Shown piece by piece: positions 45,004 through 57,389 of a DNA stretch of 64,000 nucleotides. Numbering within the stretch: the stretch's first letter is position 1; every line of letters starts with the position of its first letter. Source of the stretch: Chelydra serpentina (Eukaryota; Chordata; Testudines; Chelydridae); the NCBI GenBank assembly GCA_037349315.1, contig JBAIAC010000010.1, positions 35,938,001 through 36,002,000 of the forward strand, written 5' to 3'. Below the pieces are notes generated by a model, which saw only the letters and a program-made list of their open reading frames with translations, ran no database searches and was not told the DNA's origin. Made by a program: the position numbers and the translations under genes.

Positions 45004-48002
45004 CTCCTATAAAATGATCTCTGTTGGGGCTGAGGAAGGAAATTCCCTCTTGTTCCCATATAATTGGCTAGATGCATTATGGGTAATTTCCCCCCTTCCT
45101 TTGACACCTAAGATACTGGTCACAATCAGAGACAGAGTACCAGACTATGTGCTTGAGCCTACTATGCCTCTGAAGTAAATGGTAAGGTTCCCATGGCATG
45201 GAATGGCATTTCCTCTGGTGCTATAGAATTGTCTGAGAGATTCAATACCAAATACCTGTATTGCCATTGAATGTGTGAGAGAAAGAGTGTGCCTTGTGTC
45301 TAAGGACTGCACTGGGACAGGGGATAATATTCCCTTTCTCCCACTCTAGCTTTCTTGTCTATTTAAACTATAACACCCTTGGGGCAGGTACTGTCTCTTA
45401 CTATTTGTTTGTGCAGTCCCTAGCATAAAGGAATCTCTTTAATGGGCACAAATCACATCCAGGATTCATTTGCAGGCACACCACTCACTAGTATGAATGA
45501 ACCCAAACCTGCAGTCCTTACCAGACAAAACTGCCATTGACATCAGTGGGCATTTAATCTTATGAGGTCTTCAGAGTTGGGCCCAATGAGAATTACCTAC
45601 ATGCAGGAAGGGGAGAGTAAAGCCCCCAAAGTGGAGGAAACCTGTTTTACCATTTTTGCATTTATTTTTACCCTCTTGTTAAATTGTGAGGTAGATATGC
45701 TTTAAGGGCCTGACCTTGGCCCCATAGAAGTCAATACCAAAGCTATTGAAAGATCAGGCCATAAATAAGAAACACAAGGGCCCGCTCCTGTCTTTTTATA
45801 CTGGGTGGAGCACCAGTGGAAAGGGCTGTGAAAGCCCCAGTTCTGAATAGGGTGGATTTCCCTCTGTGCAGGCACTGTTGAAAACATCCAGAATTCTCTT
45901 CCGGAATGCAGCCAGGGGGTTGTGCATGGGTATCAGGAGTACAGCATGCAGTGCTGTGGATATTTGGGGTAGTGCTGAAGCCCATACAGCAACCCGGGGA
46001 GGCTTCCGTAACTTAGACTGGCTCCCAGAGCTATATAAACTACATTGGGGGCCTTTCCAGCCCCTGGAGCAGCCCAGGATCAGGAGGGCAAATATATGAC
46101 TTAAAGCCACCCTCTCCCCCTTGGCTGCAAGTTCTGAGCTATGCCTGTAAGAGGTGTAGCACAGAATCTCACTCAAGATGTGTGTTTGTCAGTGAAGATG
46201 GAAAGATAAGGGTCAGAGGGATTAGTAGGATGGGATGCTCAGTCTTCTCATTGCCCTCAATGTTCCAGTATTTTTAAAGTTTTGTGAAGACACATGTGAG
46301 CGTGTTATTTAGAAAATATATGGTGATATGGTAACTCATGGCAGCAAAACACAAAAAATAAATTAATAATTTACATAATTCACCAGTTTCTAAGGTTCTA
46401 CAAAAGCCAAAACTAAATCCAGTGCCCTATGTTCTCAGGGAACTTACAGATATATGTTTTTTTGCAAATTACATTGGATAATAAGGAGCAAGCCAAAAAA
46501 TCATTGTGATAAGGCTTTAAATGAAAAGGAGGAGGATATTTCAGGCTACAGTGATGTTAGAACAGGCTTATTAGAATTCATTTGCACTGAATGATTATAC
46601 CAGCTTCTTACAATTGTCAGGATTGCTAGTTGTTTGTTTTCTTCTGCCACTGACAAATAGGATAAAGTAAAATGAAACAGATCATTGCTCAGTCTGATCA
46701 CTGATAAGATACATTCCTGGGAAGAAGTTCTGCCAGACTTGATGCACATTGTTTGATTTCTTTCATTATACATTTTATTTCATCTTGCAATATCAATTCA
46801 TTTTCTCCTCTCCTTGCTTCTTGTTTGAAAGCAACCTGCAATGGAATAGGATTCAGGCATGGATCCACACATACTGAACTTTAAAAAAAACAAACTCAGA
46901 GTAGAAACTGAGGCTGTGTTTTATGCACATACGTTTTGTGTTCAGATGATTTCAGTCGACTTACCTCTCAAGCAGAAATATTGACTGAATAAATAATTAA
47001 TATTTTAAAACCTTATTTGAGTAACAGAATTGTGCTATATTATCATCTTTTTGGATAAAAACTGTTAGAACTGGCTAGGATTTCAAACATAAGGATGGGA
47101 TTTTCAAATTTCTATTTCAACTCAATTCCCTTAGGTACTTTTGAGAATCCCACCCTAGAATTCCTAAAGTTAGGCACCTACATGCATAGTTAGGCTCCTA
47201 AAAAAGTAGTGGCCTGATTTTTAGAGGTGTTAAGCACCCACTGCTCCTACTGACTTGACGGAGTTAGAACTGCAATATTTGGCCCATAAAGAAGATCCAG
47301 GTATTGTCAAACCTCAAGATATAGCGTGCTATACATTTTTGCCATATTGAGCTATATAATGTATAGAGTGTAAACTAATTAAAGTTGGTAATTGCTTTGA
47401 GATCCATTTATGAAAGGTGCCAAATATTTGTAGTACTTCCAATGGTATTATTAGAGCTGTTTTCTTCATGTCACCATCATTTCCCTTTCTGTTAGGGCAA
47501 AGTGCTAAACTCTCTGGCCCTGAACTTCTGCAAGGTGCTCAATACTTTGAGCCTGATCCAGCAAAGCATCTAAGCATGTAATTGACTGCTGCTCAGTACC
47601 TGGCAGAATCAAGTCCACACACTTCACCTTGCTTCTGATTAATTTCTTCTCACTGACTTTTCCCTGTATTTCTACTTCAGGGAGGATATCTGGCTGTCAG
47701 TAACCCATCTTCTCTTCAGATATTCTGTCTCCAATTGCCCAGTCGCAATCCATGTTAAACTTTTCAGTTCCAAGAGTCCTTCCCTCCTCCTATTAAAGGA
47801 TAAAATATTATTTAATGCATTTATTTATTCATTCTCAAGCTTCCTGGCCTTCTCTCCACAACCAGTGATCAACTTGCCAGCCACTGGCATCAGAACTGGG
47901 GAGTAGAGGGGAAGGTGGACAAGGCCCTCCACTTTTTAACAAAAGAAACATATGTGCTGTGGGAAAAACATGATCATACTGCTAAAGGCCAAGATGCACT
48001 AT
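45004..48002. other. Intergenic; MIR-like tail at 45360-45430, otherwise nothing recognised
   Basis: TTGTCTATTTAAACTATAAC followed by GGGGCAGGTACTGTCTCTTA is a MIR-like 3' end. Foldback pieces (TTAGGCACCTACATGCATAG, CTGATCCAGCAAAGCATC) occur near 47170 and 47555. No gene is supported. Confidence 0.45.
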
Positions 48003-48240
48003 GTACTCCTGGGGGAATTCTTCTCCACTGCGCAAGTACAGAATTCATGTCCCCTGCAGATTTCCTCCACCCTGCAGAATAATAGATTCTGCCAGGGAGG
48101 GAAGGGGCATTTTGGCCTTGGCCAGGCCACGCCACTCCTGTGGCCACCCCACTTCTACAACGGTTCCGGGGCCCTTGCTGCCAGCTGTTCCTGCTCTCAC
48201 ACAACTCCAAGCTGTCTACTGTACCTGGTCCCTTCTGTGA
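48003..48240. repeat. Possible interspersed repeat, GGGGGAATTCTTC type
   Basis: CCTGGGGGAATTCTTCTCCA, CTGCGCAAGTACAGAATTCA and TCCCCTGCAGATTTCC resemble a common reptile interspersed repeat as I recall it. Class and ends are unknown. Confidence 0.35.
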
Positions 48241-50160
48241 CCATAGGATAGTACCTCATCTTTCTGTACTCTGAATTATTCAGCCCTCTACAGATTGGAG
48301 GTTGAACTGAGTAACAGTACACTTCACTGGCTACATCCTTGCTCTCCAGTCCTTCTGGGATGAAGGGGAGGAAGCCAGCAATGAGCCCCAGGTTCATTAC
48401 AATTCTGTTTGAAACAAAATCTTGATGTTGTAGGATGGAAACCAATTTGCACTGAGTAAAGCAATGCTAGTTTGAAGGGGATGGGAATAAAGGCATGGCA
48501 ATGCGTTTCCTAAGCCTCCGTTCTTTGATCAGTTTAATACCTGAAAGAAATGTTGACAAATTTGAGGCAAATCACAGAAGAATAGGAAAGATTAAGGACC
48601 AGATTTCAAACGGATGTACATTTAGCCCTGATCCCACATCGATTGCAGGCACTGGTGGCCTTTCCACTTACTGGGATCGGGCCCTTACTGAGTACCTAAA
48701 ATTAAGATATACACCCAGGAAGAGAATATAGAAGGCAGTGAGTCTACTGAAAAGCAGCAATGAGTATCACTTTATTCTGGTTCTTTATTTCACTCACCCA
48801 TTGCCTAAATACATAGGTCCAGATTGTCTCCTGTTTTGACATCTGCTGAGTGCAAGACGGGGGCAGAAGGGCAGTCAGGAAGCCAGTTGTAATTCTCTGA
48901 TTCTTAAATTGCCCCTACCCCAGTGTACATTAAAATCCAACTAACACCAGCTGACTGTTCCACTGGGGACCACGCCATATGGCAGTGCAGAATTGGTGGA
49001 GCACAAACACACTTTGCCATGCACCTTACACCAGAGCAGGGGAGGGTAGTTGGCGTAAGAGTCAGCTATGTTGGCTTTATGCCCACTGAGAGATTCTCCC
49101 TATATATGTGAAGAATTCTCAGCTACCTAGTTAGGGCCAGACTTTGACCACTTTGTACCATGTAGAGGTGGAAAGTGACCAGAATAGGGGAAGATAATCT
49201 GGTTTATAGGGCTAAACCCATAGGCCAAATGGTGATGCCACTTGCGTAACTGTAAATGTGGACTATCAACTCAATTACTCCCGATTTACATCAGTGTAAA
49301 TGAGCTCAGAATCTGGTCCACAGGGCCAATTCTGGTCCAATAAGTCAATAATAAAAGGCCCATTGACTTCAGTAGGACTCGAATTTAGCCCCTTCCTTCT
49401 CTTACTGATATTTGACTGCAAATGCAGCATGGGAACATTTAAGTAGCAAACAAATTTATAGACTTATTTTGTCTTGACAATCTGTTGGTGCCCTGATTAA
49501 TGAGGATAGGCTTTTCATTAAGAAATATTATGTTGCCATACATGTCAAGGTGATGCTATGGTAACTTGCTTTTTTTAGCACAATGGAGTGGTTTATTTAT
49601 TTTTGTCAGTCAAGCTGACGCAGTAGAATTTAAATATTATATGTGAATGAAAAGTAATAATTATTATTATGTTCTGCTGTTAGAGGTTCCAGTGTTTTTT
49701 GTTTATTTAATAATTTTCTGGAATAGCTCACAGACATTGGCTCCCATTGTCCAAATACTTCATCTAGATTCAACTTTATAGCTGTGCTGAAATATAACTG
49801 GTCATCTGGCCTAAACCATAAGGCAGCCAATTATATTCACAGGAAAACATTAATCTAAGCTGAAGAATTTACAGCACATGTGTGCAATCATTCCTTCTTA
49901 TACATACCGATTTTGTGCATCCTCTCTGCCCCTTCCTGTTTCACCGAGTCACCAGTCTACCGAGCCGGTGCCAACTTCACCAGCATTGTCCAAAGGAAAG
50001 AAAAAATTAACACAAGTGTTGCTTTTCTTTCATGCATTCTGGACCTGGTCAAAAAGTCCATTGAAATGAATGAGATTTTTGTTTTTCCTGTTGACTACAT
50101 GAAGCTTTGAAGCATGCCCTTGTTGTCAGATGGCTACCGGTGTGGTGCTCTGCTCTGTTC
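48241..50160. other. Intergenic, no recognised gene
   Basis: Unique-looking sequence with a foldback at about 49226-49320 (GTGATGCCACTTGCGTAACT with CATCAGTGTAAATGAGCTC). No exon or RNA gene was recognised. Confidence 0.4.
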
Positions 50161-50165
50161 AATGT

Positions 50166-50862
50166 TGATATCAGTCGACTGCGTGCATGTTCCCTCTGTG
50201 TGCTGCCCCAGCTCTGCACAGATAGCTAACACAGCAGACCCGAGAGAACCCCCAATGACCACAGACTCTAGTAAGGTACGAAGGCACGTCGGCCAGGTTT
50301 ATTGTCAAACGAAGCACAGTAATAGTTTCCCGTAGACTCTACTAGACATACTATGAAATATGTGCCCCCTAGCAATGGACAGGCTGTCAGTGGCGGGACT
50401 TTCCACTGTCCCCTAGGCCAGACAAAGACAACTCCTCGGGGGTGAATTCTTATACACAGGTACAAACAAGTTTCACATCACTCCTGACGTATTGTGGTGC
50501 AACCCTTCTACGTAACAAGGTACAACCCCTCTACGCAGTAAGGTGCCACCTCCCACCTTGTACATGTTGGTTCGAACAAAACAACTCTATCCATCATATT
50601 ACCCTTTTGCCCCTGTCTTTAGGATGGGCCAGCCTGTTCCTTGTTATCTGTGTGGAATGTACAAGTGTTCTGGTACCTTTTAGGTTTGTGTACTTTTACA
50701 ACATCAGCCCTTTCCTTGCCAACTTCTGTGAGCAGGGCCTGCCTTTGGCGTACAGCTTAACTTTGCTTTATGTTAGCAAAGTCTTGACCATTACTTTAGC
50801 GCAGGCCTTAGGCCTCATACTGGGCCTCATCTTACTACAGCCCTTAAACCTTATTTCTAACA
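50166..50862 (-). mobile_element. ERV-type solo LTR, 697 bp, with TATA and poly(A) signals
   Basis: On the minus strand it starts TGTTAGAAATAAGG and ends GACTGATATCA. Flanking 5-mers are AATGT (50161-50165) and AATAT (50863-50867), 4 of 5 matching. A TATA-like TGTATAAGA lies at about 50449-50457 and an AATAAA at 50303-50298, some 150 nt downstream in the reading direction, so U3, R and U5 are all recognisable. No internal viral genes are seen beside it. Confidence 0.65.
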
Positions 50863-50929
50863 AATATAGGTTCAGAGCAGGATAGTTTTGGAGAAAGGGG
50901 CTTGGATCGGGGGAGGTGGGGAGGAAGTA

Positions 50930-51265
50930 CCAGGAGTCTGGATAGGAACAGAGGTCAAGAGCTGGGGGCAGGAGCAAAGCAGAGGGGGAGATAGATAGGC
51001 AGGGGGCACAGGGGCAGTAAGTTCTACAGCTACTGGAGAACACTCCCCTCCAGAACCTGGAATTGAATCCAGGAGGCCTGAGTCTCTACATTCCTCTGCT
51101 GTCAACAAATAGCACTGAAACCCACTGGCTTGTCTGGGCTAACAGTCTACTACGGTTATCAGTTACTCTGTTATCTCAAGCGATAGAGGTCTGTGCTGTG
51201 GATCTAAAGGTCCAAACCCTGGTAATGACCCAAGATGGGGGTCAATATGGTTCTACATGATGGAA
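50930..51265. other. Possible low-copy tandem or SINE-like debris
   Basis: CTGGAATTGAATCCAGGAGG and CCTGAGTCTCTACATTCCTC resemble a turtle repeat phrase. I could not define boundaries. Confidence 0.25.
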
Positions 51266-51269
51266 TTTC

Positions 51270-51800
51270 TGGGACATTTTCCAGGGTTACATTTAAATTA
51301 GGAAATTTTATTAAAAAAACAACGACCGACTTTAAAACAATGTTAAGGTTGCAAAGCCAAGCATGCAAAAGTTAGAAAATGCCAGAATTATAGATGGCTG
51401 AGCAATCTTAATTTGGTCCCCTTATGTATACACATTAGGATTCAGTCAATTATATGATCACATACTTTTTTGCCTCATTCAGTGACTTACTCTAGGGATG
51501 AATCAGGGCTGTCTAGTTAAAGAGGCTGTTGTCTGTAGGACTATTGCTTCATTTGTTGCAGAAGTTGGAAGGTGTGTAGTGAATGAGGACAGGAACTGTA
51601 GGAGGAGAAAGGCCTCATGGTTAATGCAGTTTAATGTTGTCCTGGAGAACTGGATTCTGTTTCTCCCTCTGCCACAGGGTTGTCTTGTGGTGCTGCACAA
51701 TTCACTTCCATCAAACTTGTCACAGGAGGTCACAAATTGTGCGTTCCTCATTTCTGGTTGCCCAGCATAAGTGTAGACACCCTCTATTAGAGGAGCCTTT
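51270..51800 (+). repeat. Fullest copy of an unnamed interspersed repeat
   Basis: Homologous by eye to 29341-29800 and, in its 3' part, to 27690-27950. It contains AAAAGTTAGAAAATGCCAGA, GAGGCTGTTGTCTGTAGGAC, GAAGTTGGAAGGTGTGTAGT, GTCCTGGAGAACTGGATTCT and CTGCCACAGGGTTGTC. Ends, class and origin are not determined. Confidence 0.65.
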
Positions 51801-52091
51801 GAACTTAAGTGGGGGTGTTCCAGATAGGAAGATACTGAGTGCTGCAATCCAGCCTTGGAGACTACAGCTCCCATGATGCCTTGGGGAAAAGAGATTTTGA
51901 TTTCTAGAAGTGAGGAGAGCTGATATCCTGGTGGGTGATGGGAGATTGCCTTGTGGAGCTCTGTCCAAGCCTGGAGCTGCTGCTAAGAAACTGCTGGGGT
52001 TTTGACCAAGCATGTAGACAAGGAGGCTATCTCTGGGCTCCATTGGAGCCAGGGCAGAGACCGTTGCTGTGCCCACAACTGACTGAGGTTG

Positions 52092-52679
52092 TGTCACGGG
52101 GCGCACAACGCACTGCCAGACTGGCACCTCCCCTAGTACTCTGGGGATTAGCTCAAGGCTGATGCCTCCCCATCCGTGGTTTGCACACCGTCACTCTGTC
52201 TGTCTGCAGCTCCTCCCACAGCCCCAGGATCCGCAGTGTCTCATCATGGCTTGGGCCTCTGGCTATATCACTGTCCGTGTTCTCCCCTTCCAGGGAAGTT
52301 TAGTTCCTCAATAGTCCTAGGCAGTCCTCTCACTCACTGCCTGGGTGCCACTCACTCAGTGGCTGGTAGGGCCCAACCTCTTCTCCAGGTTCCAGCCCAG
52401 GGACCCTCAGCTCAGCAGTCTGGGCCTTCTCTCTCTGGACTCACTGCTTTTCCTACTACGCATTCCCCTTTTCTTCCTGAGCCTGCTAGTTCCCGAAAGC
52501 CTCCTTCCTTTCTCCAGAGAGTGTCTGCCTTTTCCCAGCTGCCTCTTCTCCTTTCAGCTCCTGGCCTTTCAAGGCCCCACCAGTTGAGTCTCCTTTATCA
52601 GCTGCCTAATGGGTTAATTGGCCCATCTGGCCTGCATTAAATCCCACAGGGTGAGTGTGGGGGTAGTCACCCCATCACA
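52092..52679 (-). mobile_element. Solo LTR, 588 bp, perfect 5-bp target duplication
   Basis: The block starts TGTCACGGGG and ends CCCCATCACA (TG...CA with inverted ends) and is flanked by GGTTG on both sides (52087-52091 and 52680-52684). Minus orientation is inferred because its complement begins TGTGATGGGGTGAC like the plus-strand LTR at 34949. Open frames within it (154 and 135 codons) are incidental. Confidence 0.78.
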
Positions 52680-53099
52680 GGTTGGCATGCAGTGAAAGTT
52701 GTGTGAGTAACCACAACCTTCTTTGTTAGAAAAGTGCTATTAGGGGGAATGGGGATAGTGAAGAGACTTTGAGGGTTTTCTTGAGTCTGAAAAGAGAAGA
52801 CATGCTCTCATTGGCTAACCAGGATCCAGGGTTACTGACCTGTGGTTGTAACAACTTCTGTCTTCAGAGGGGTTGTGCAGCTTGGAATGATCCCAAGTTA
52901 CACTCATTCTGCCCCTTGTTGCCTTGGCTGGACTTCTTTACTGGACTAGCAGAGTGCTGTCCCCAGCTTCAAGATCTTCAAGCATGCCCATATGAGCGTC
53001 TGTGTAACAGAGCCCTCAGAGGGCCAGCTGGTCTAGTGGGTAGTACACTCAGTATCATCATTCAGCGAGATGTCCTTTCAGTCCATTCCCTCACCTGAG

Positions 53100-53817
53100 C
53101 ATGGGTTTAGTTTCACCCCAGGTTTGCAATGTCTTTTCCCTCTTCTTATCAGAGGGGGAGTGAGATGTGGCTTATGTCCCTTCCGCAGCTGAGGCAGTTG
53201 GTAGGGGAGCACGGGCCCTCCCACTCCACCGGGCTCCAACCTAGGGCCTTATGAGGGTCAATAGCATCTGGCACCCTGGAGTGCCCTCAGATAGGAGCGG
53301 CGCCAGCTTTTTTGCCACCCTAGGCAGTGGCGGCGGGAGATGCTGACGCCAAAATGCCACCGAGGACCCCGGCGGCCGAAGAAGCAGCCGCAGAATGCCA
53401 CCGAGAACCCAGCAGCTGCCGAGGGACCTGAGATGCTGCCCCCCAAATCCTGGTGCCCCAGGCGACCGCCTAGGGTCACCTAATGGTAGCTCTGGTCCTG
53501 CCCTCAGAGTTACCTTCCCTGGGTCACTTCCTACTGCCTGTCTCTTCCCAGAGCTCCAAGGCTAATATAAAGTAACAAAAGAAAAGACAACTAAGCCTTC
53601 AGCCTCATCTGGGCTCAGCACGCAGTCCTGTTGCTCGCAAGGAAGCTTCTTCGGCATCCTTGTCCAGGAGCCCTCAGGTTAGGTGTGTCTTCCTCCCTAG
53701 TCTAAGCTGGGTTGCTCCCTTTAAGCTTCCCCTCAAGGTCTGGAGGGATGGGGCTGCCTGGGTCCAGGATTGTCCTTTAATCCCTTCAGGCCCAGGGTGG
53801 GGTTTGTACACCCCATC
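53100..53817 (-). mobile_element. Probable further LTR of the same kind, interrupted by a hAT element
   Basis: The high end reads GGGTTTGTACACCCCATCA, the complement of a TGATGGGGTGTACAAACCCC start. The low end is unclear. A hAT element lies inside at 53292-53500. I found no target duplication. Confidence 0.4.
53292..53500. mobile_element. hAT-type element, 209 bp, perfect 8-bp target duplication
   Basis: Starts TAGGAGCGGCGCCAG and ends CTCTGGTCCTG; CCCTCAGA stands on both sides (53284-53291 and 53501-53508). GC-rich interior. The same 8-mer is duplicated at the element at 12337. Confidence 0.68.
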
Positions 53818-54045
53818 ATGGTCTAGAATGTTGAAATGAAGAGGGGTGCATGTTCAGGCATGGGGTAACTGATGGCACTATGAATGTAAATTGGTTGTTT
53901 TATTTACTACTGTAAACTGCATTTATTAATTGATTTTTTGAAGTGCCCCTGCTGACTTAAAGTGGTTCTGACATTTTAATGAATATCAATGTTATATCAT
54001 ATTTTTCTAAATTGTTAAGTAAAGGTATGTTAACTCTAATCTCAG

Positions 54046-54241
54046 AAAGAAAAACTTGTAGCACCTTAGAGACTAACAAATTTATTTCAGCATAAGCTTT
54101 CGTGGGTTAGTACCCACTTCATCGGATGCTAACCCACGAAAGCTTATGCTGAAATAAATGTGTTAGTCTCTAAGGTGCTACAAGTTTTTCTTTCTTATTT
54201 TTGTTTTGCTGACACAGACTAACACGGCTACTACACTGAAA
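54046..54241. mobile_element. Penelope-like inverted pair with 11-bp target duplication
   Basis: Two copies of the family terminus lie head to head. Arm one is about 54047-54112, with CTTGTAGCACCTTAGAGACT and CATAAGCTTTCGTGGGTTAG. Arm two is about 54129-54196, the near-perfect complement, then running on to GACTAACACGGCTACTACAC. The loop is CCCACTTCATCGGATG-like. The whole unit sits between perfect TCTAATCTCAG copies (54035-54045 and 54242-54252), so it entered as one event. Confidence 0.8.
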
Positions 54242-54254
54242 TCTAATCTCAGAG

Positions 54255-56099
54255 TATATTGTTTGTATAGAGTTTATAATTGATACTTTGGGGTTAGACC
54301 CATTGCATAGATTAACTGAGGTTTATTCCTGGAGGCTCCCAAGGAAAACCCGGTGTGTGGGTGCACAGGGCCCCGCCAAGTGAAGGCACTGCCAAAATGT
54401 ATTTACTTATATGTAAAAGGATTGCAGCAGAGGGGTGGATAGAGGATTCCCACCTATCCAGCAACGCCACCGGAATACTCAGGAACTCCTTTACTGTCAA
54501 CAATATCAGGTGCCTGAGCACACAGGTGGGTGTTGCCTGCTTCTGAGTAACCCAGGAAAGAAAGGGAACTGTTTCATAAAATACTTGGGGCCAGATTTGC
54601 AGAAGTGCAGAGCTCCCACCGCTGCAAAACTGCCCTAAATTTTCTAGGTCTTCAATTGCTCTTTTTTCAAATGTGAATAATAATGCTACTTAATCTCACC
54701 TGCCTCAGGTTTAAGTTATGCTATTTCATGACCCTTCATGGTCAAATAGGCTTTGTACACGCATGGAAAGCTGTTTTAGGGCACTTTTAGAAGCTGCAAA
54801 AATTGTAATATATAGAATGCTATTGGATGAAAGGAATGATATAGAAGTGGCCCTATACTATACATAAGAATCTGTACAAATTATGGCCCCATCACAATAC
54901 CATCACTAAATATGGCATGTATTAGCATCTTTATTTGCAGTCAGCAGGGAAACCAGGGATCGAATGGGCATAGAGACTGAACTCCCATCTCACCACTAGA
55001 GGGGGCACAGCCAGAACAGGCTCAGGTACAGTGATAAAGCAGCGCTGCTTATCCTGTTCTAAGGATAAGAAGAGAACTCAGTATCCAGATAATATTTTCT
55101 CATGCCGACACACACACACACGTAGGATTCATATCTTAAATCACAACAGATATTCAAATATATATTCAATTATATATATATGTGCATCCATACAAATTAT
55201 TAAAAGTAAAGTTGTGTGACGTAGTGTGTACTGTGCTTTTGTTTAGATTGTTGTCATTTAATTCATAATTGTGTTGAGATTTGAGATTAATCTTAAGTAG
55301 TTTTTTGGCATCAAGACATGCAAAGTTTTAACACAATGCTTTTGCTTATGGTTTCTGGCAACACTTATACCTTGCATGTCACTTGTGGAACTCTCAGTAA
55401 AAAAATGTGCAGAGTTGCATTTGTTTTTTGGCCTTATGGGCTGTATAAAAGCTATTTTAGTGCTTATTCTAAGCCAGCTATTGAGAAAAATGTAATGTTA
55501 CTTGAATTTTATAAACAAGTTTCTATAGGACTGTTTTATGTTATTATAGCTACTGAGTCTTTACATTGAAGAGGCAATGCAAAGAACTTTGTATTAGTGA
55601 AAACCAAGGAAGCACATGTGGTAGTTTCAGGTATGTTAAAAACTTTCCTTACTGTTGAGTCCAAGGAATCTTTTCCAGGAGGAAGAGCAAAACAAACTAG
55701 ACTACAATTTATGGACCTGAAGCAACTCTCATTTAGTCAATAGAAGTTTTGCCATTGATTTCAATGGGAGCAGGATGAAGCACGTATGTGAAGGATTGCA
55801 CTTAGATAGTAAACTCTTCCTAGACTATAAGCTCTTTGGGTCAGAGATTGGGTCATCATTTGAATAGACAGTACCTTGCACCAGGAGATCCTGATCCTAA
55901 TTGGGGGCTGTAGACACTACCACTCTAAAAAATACAATTATTATATTTGTTAGTTTGTTAAAAGCAGAACCTGTCGTTACATGGCAAAGCTGAGCACTCT
56001 TAACAATGATACAATCTGCAATAACTATGTCAGGTATAGTAAATATGTCTGCTGCCTAGTATGTAGAACAGAAGCGGATCCATTTTCAACATATGATAG
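54255..56099. other. Intergenic; MIR-like tail at 55825-55945
   Basis: TAGACTATAAGCTCTTTGGG and ACAGTACCTTGCACCAGGAG form a MIR-like 3' end. A short CA run is near 55109-55122. No gene is supported. Confidence 0.45.
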
Positions 56100-56104
56100 G
56101 CAAG

Positions 56105-57389
56105 TGTTACGGGGTGACTGGCCAATGCAAGGAGAAAGGGGGCAAGCTACACCTGTGCCATAATTAACTGTCTCCCAGCCAGAGGGGCATGGGCTAATGT
56201 GGGGTGGGGGATATTAACATCAGGCCAGGCCAGGCTTGGGAGAGGCACAGACACGGTCCTCAAGCAGCAGCATAGGCTCTCTGCAAACTTTCCGGGTGCC
56301 AGGGCTAATGGGATGAGGTGTTAGCGTGGTGAACACCTGGGCCTCATAATAAAAAGGCTTACGAGAATACACTCAGGAGAAAGCAGTGATAGGAATGCCA
56401 GGGAGCATCTTTGGCTTATGTGGGAAGCCTTGACGTAGGGTCTGTAGGAAGCAGGGAGGTCTCCAGGAGAGTCTACCGGGAGCTGAGACAGTAGGAACCT
56501 GCTAGCGAAAAGGACCTCCAGGGAGAAAGCTCTGGAAAGCAATGCTCAGTTAAAATGAGTGAAGAACTCTTCAGGGCCTACAAATAGGGGCAAAAAGTCA
56601 GGAACTTCAGCCAGTGAATGATAGACTATAAGAGACCCTCCAGGGGGAAAAGCCTAGTACAGAGCAGAAAAGAATTGTAAGGTAGCCAAAAGCGATGTTC
56701 CCTCTAATTATTCCCATCCATGTATGGAGTGAATTTTGCTATGTGCACCAATACGGAGGTGATGTGTGGTGGTATTGGGGCCGAGGGGTTCAGAGGGTGG
56801 GAGGGGGCTCAGGGCTGGGGCAGAAAGTTGGGGTGCAGGGGCTGAGAGCTCTGGCTGGAGGTCCGGGCTCTGGGGTGGGACCAGGGATGAGGGGGTCAGG
56901 GTGCGGGAGGGAGTTCAGGGCTGGAGCAGAGGGTTGGAGCGTGGGGGGGGGAGTGAGGGCTCCAGGTGGGGATGCGGGCTCTGGGGTGGAGCCAAGGATG
57001 AGGAGTTTGGGGTGCAGGCTGCCACGGGGCTGCAGTGGGGAGAGAGGACTCCCCCGAGACCTCTCTCCTCTCTCCCTGCAGCAGCAGCTCCGGGGCTAGG
57101 GGAGAGGTCCCTCTTCCCACCACAGAAGCTCTGGGGCTGGAGCCAGGGGAGAGGCGCCTCTCCCCATCACAGCAGCACTGGGGCTGGGGCCGGGGCCGGG
57201 GTGTCCTCTCTTCTTTTCTTGTCTTTTGCTTCCATGGAAGGGGACTGAACTTTAAGTGTGACCTGGCTGGAGAGCTAAGTCACCCAGAAGAAGACTGCTG
57301 CAGAACCAGATGAGCTTACAAAAGGAGATTCTAGAGCGGAAGAATCCCTGAAGTGTTGCATGCAGGCCTAAGGAGTTGCCCCAATGACA
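56105..57389 (+). mobile_element. Solo LTR with a nested G-rich element, 5-bp target duplication
   Basis: Starts TGTTACGGGGTGACTGG and ends CCCCAATGACA, flanked by GCAAG at 56100-56104 and 57390-57394. Its 1285-bp length is inflated by a G-rich insertion from about 56692 to 57240. Terminal resemblance to 34949-35567 and 52092-52679 puts the three in one family. Confidence 0.7.
56692..57240. mobile_element. G-rich element nested in an LTR
   Basis: Begins GATGTTCCCTCTAATTATTC with CCCATCCATGTATGGAGTG, a familiar reptile DNA-element end, then passes into G-rich tandem-like sequence (GGGTTCAGAGGGTGGGAGG type) like the interior of the element at 1847-2619. The right end is uncertain and no target duplication was found. 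Frames of 134 and 160 codons here are compositional. Confidence 0.5.

Noticed and set aside
52176..52640. 154-codon plus-strand frame
   Set aside because: Inside the solo LTR 52092-52679 and low in complexity.
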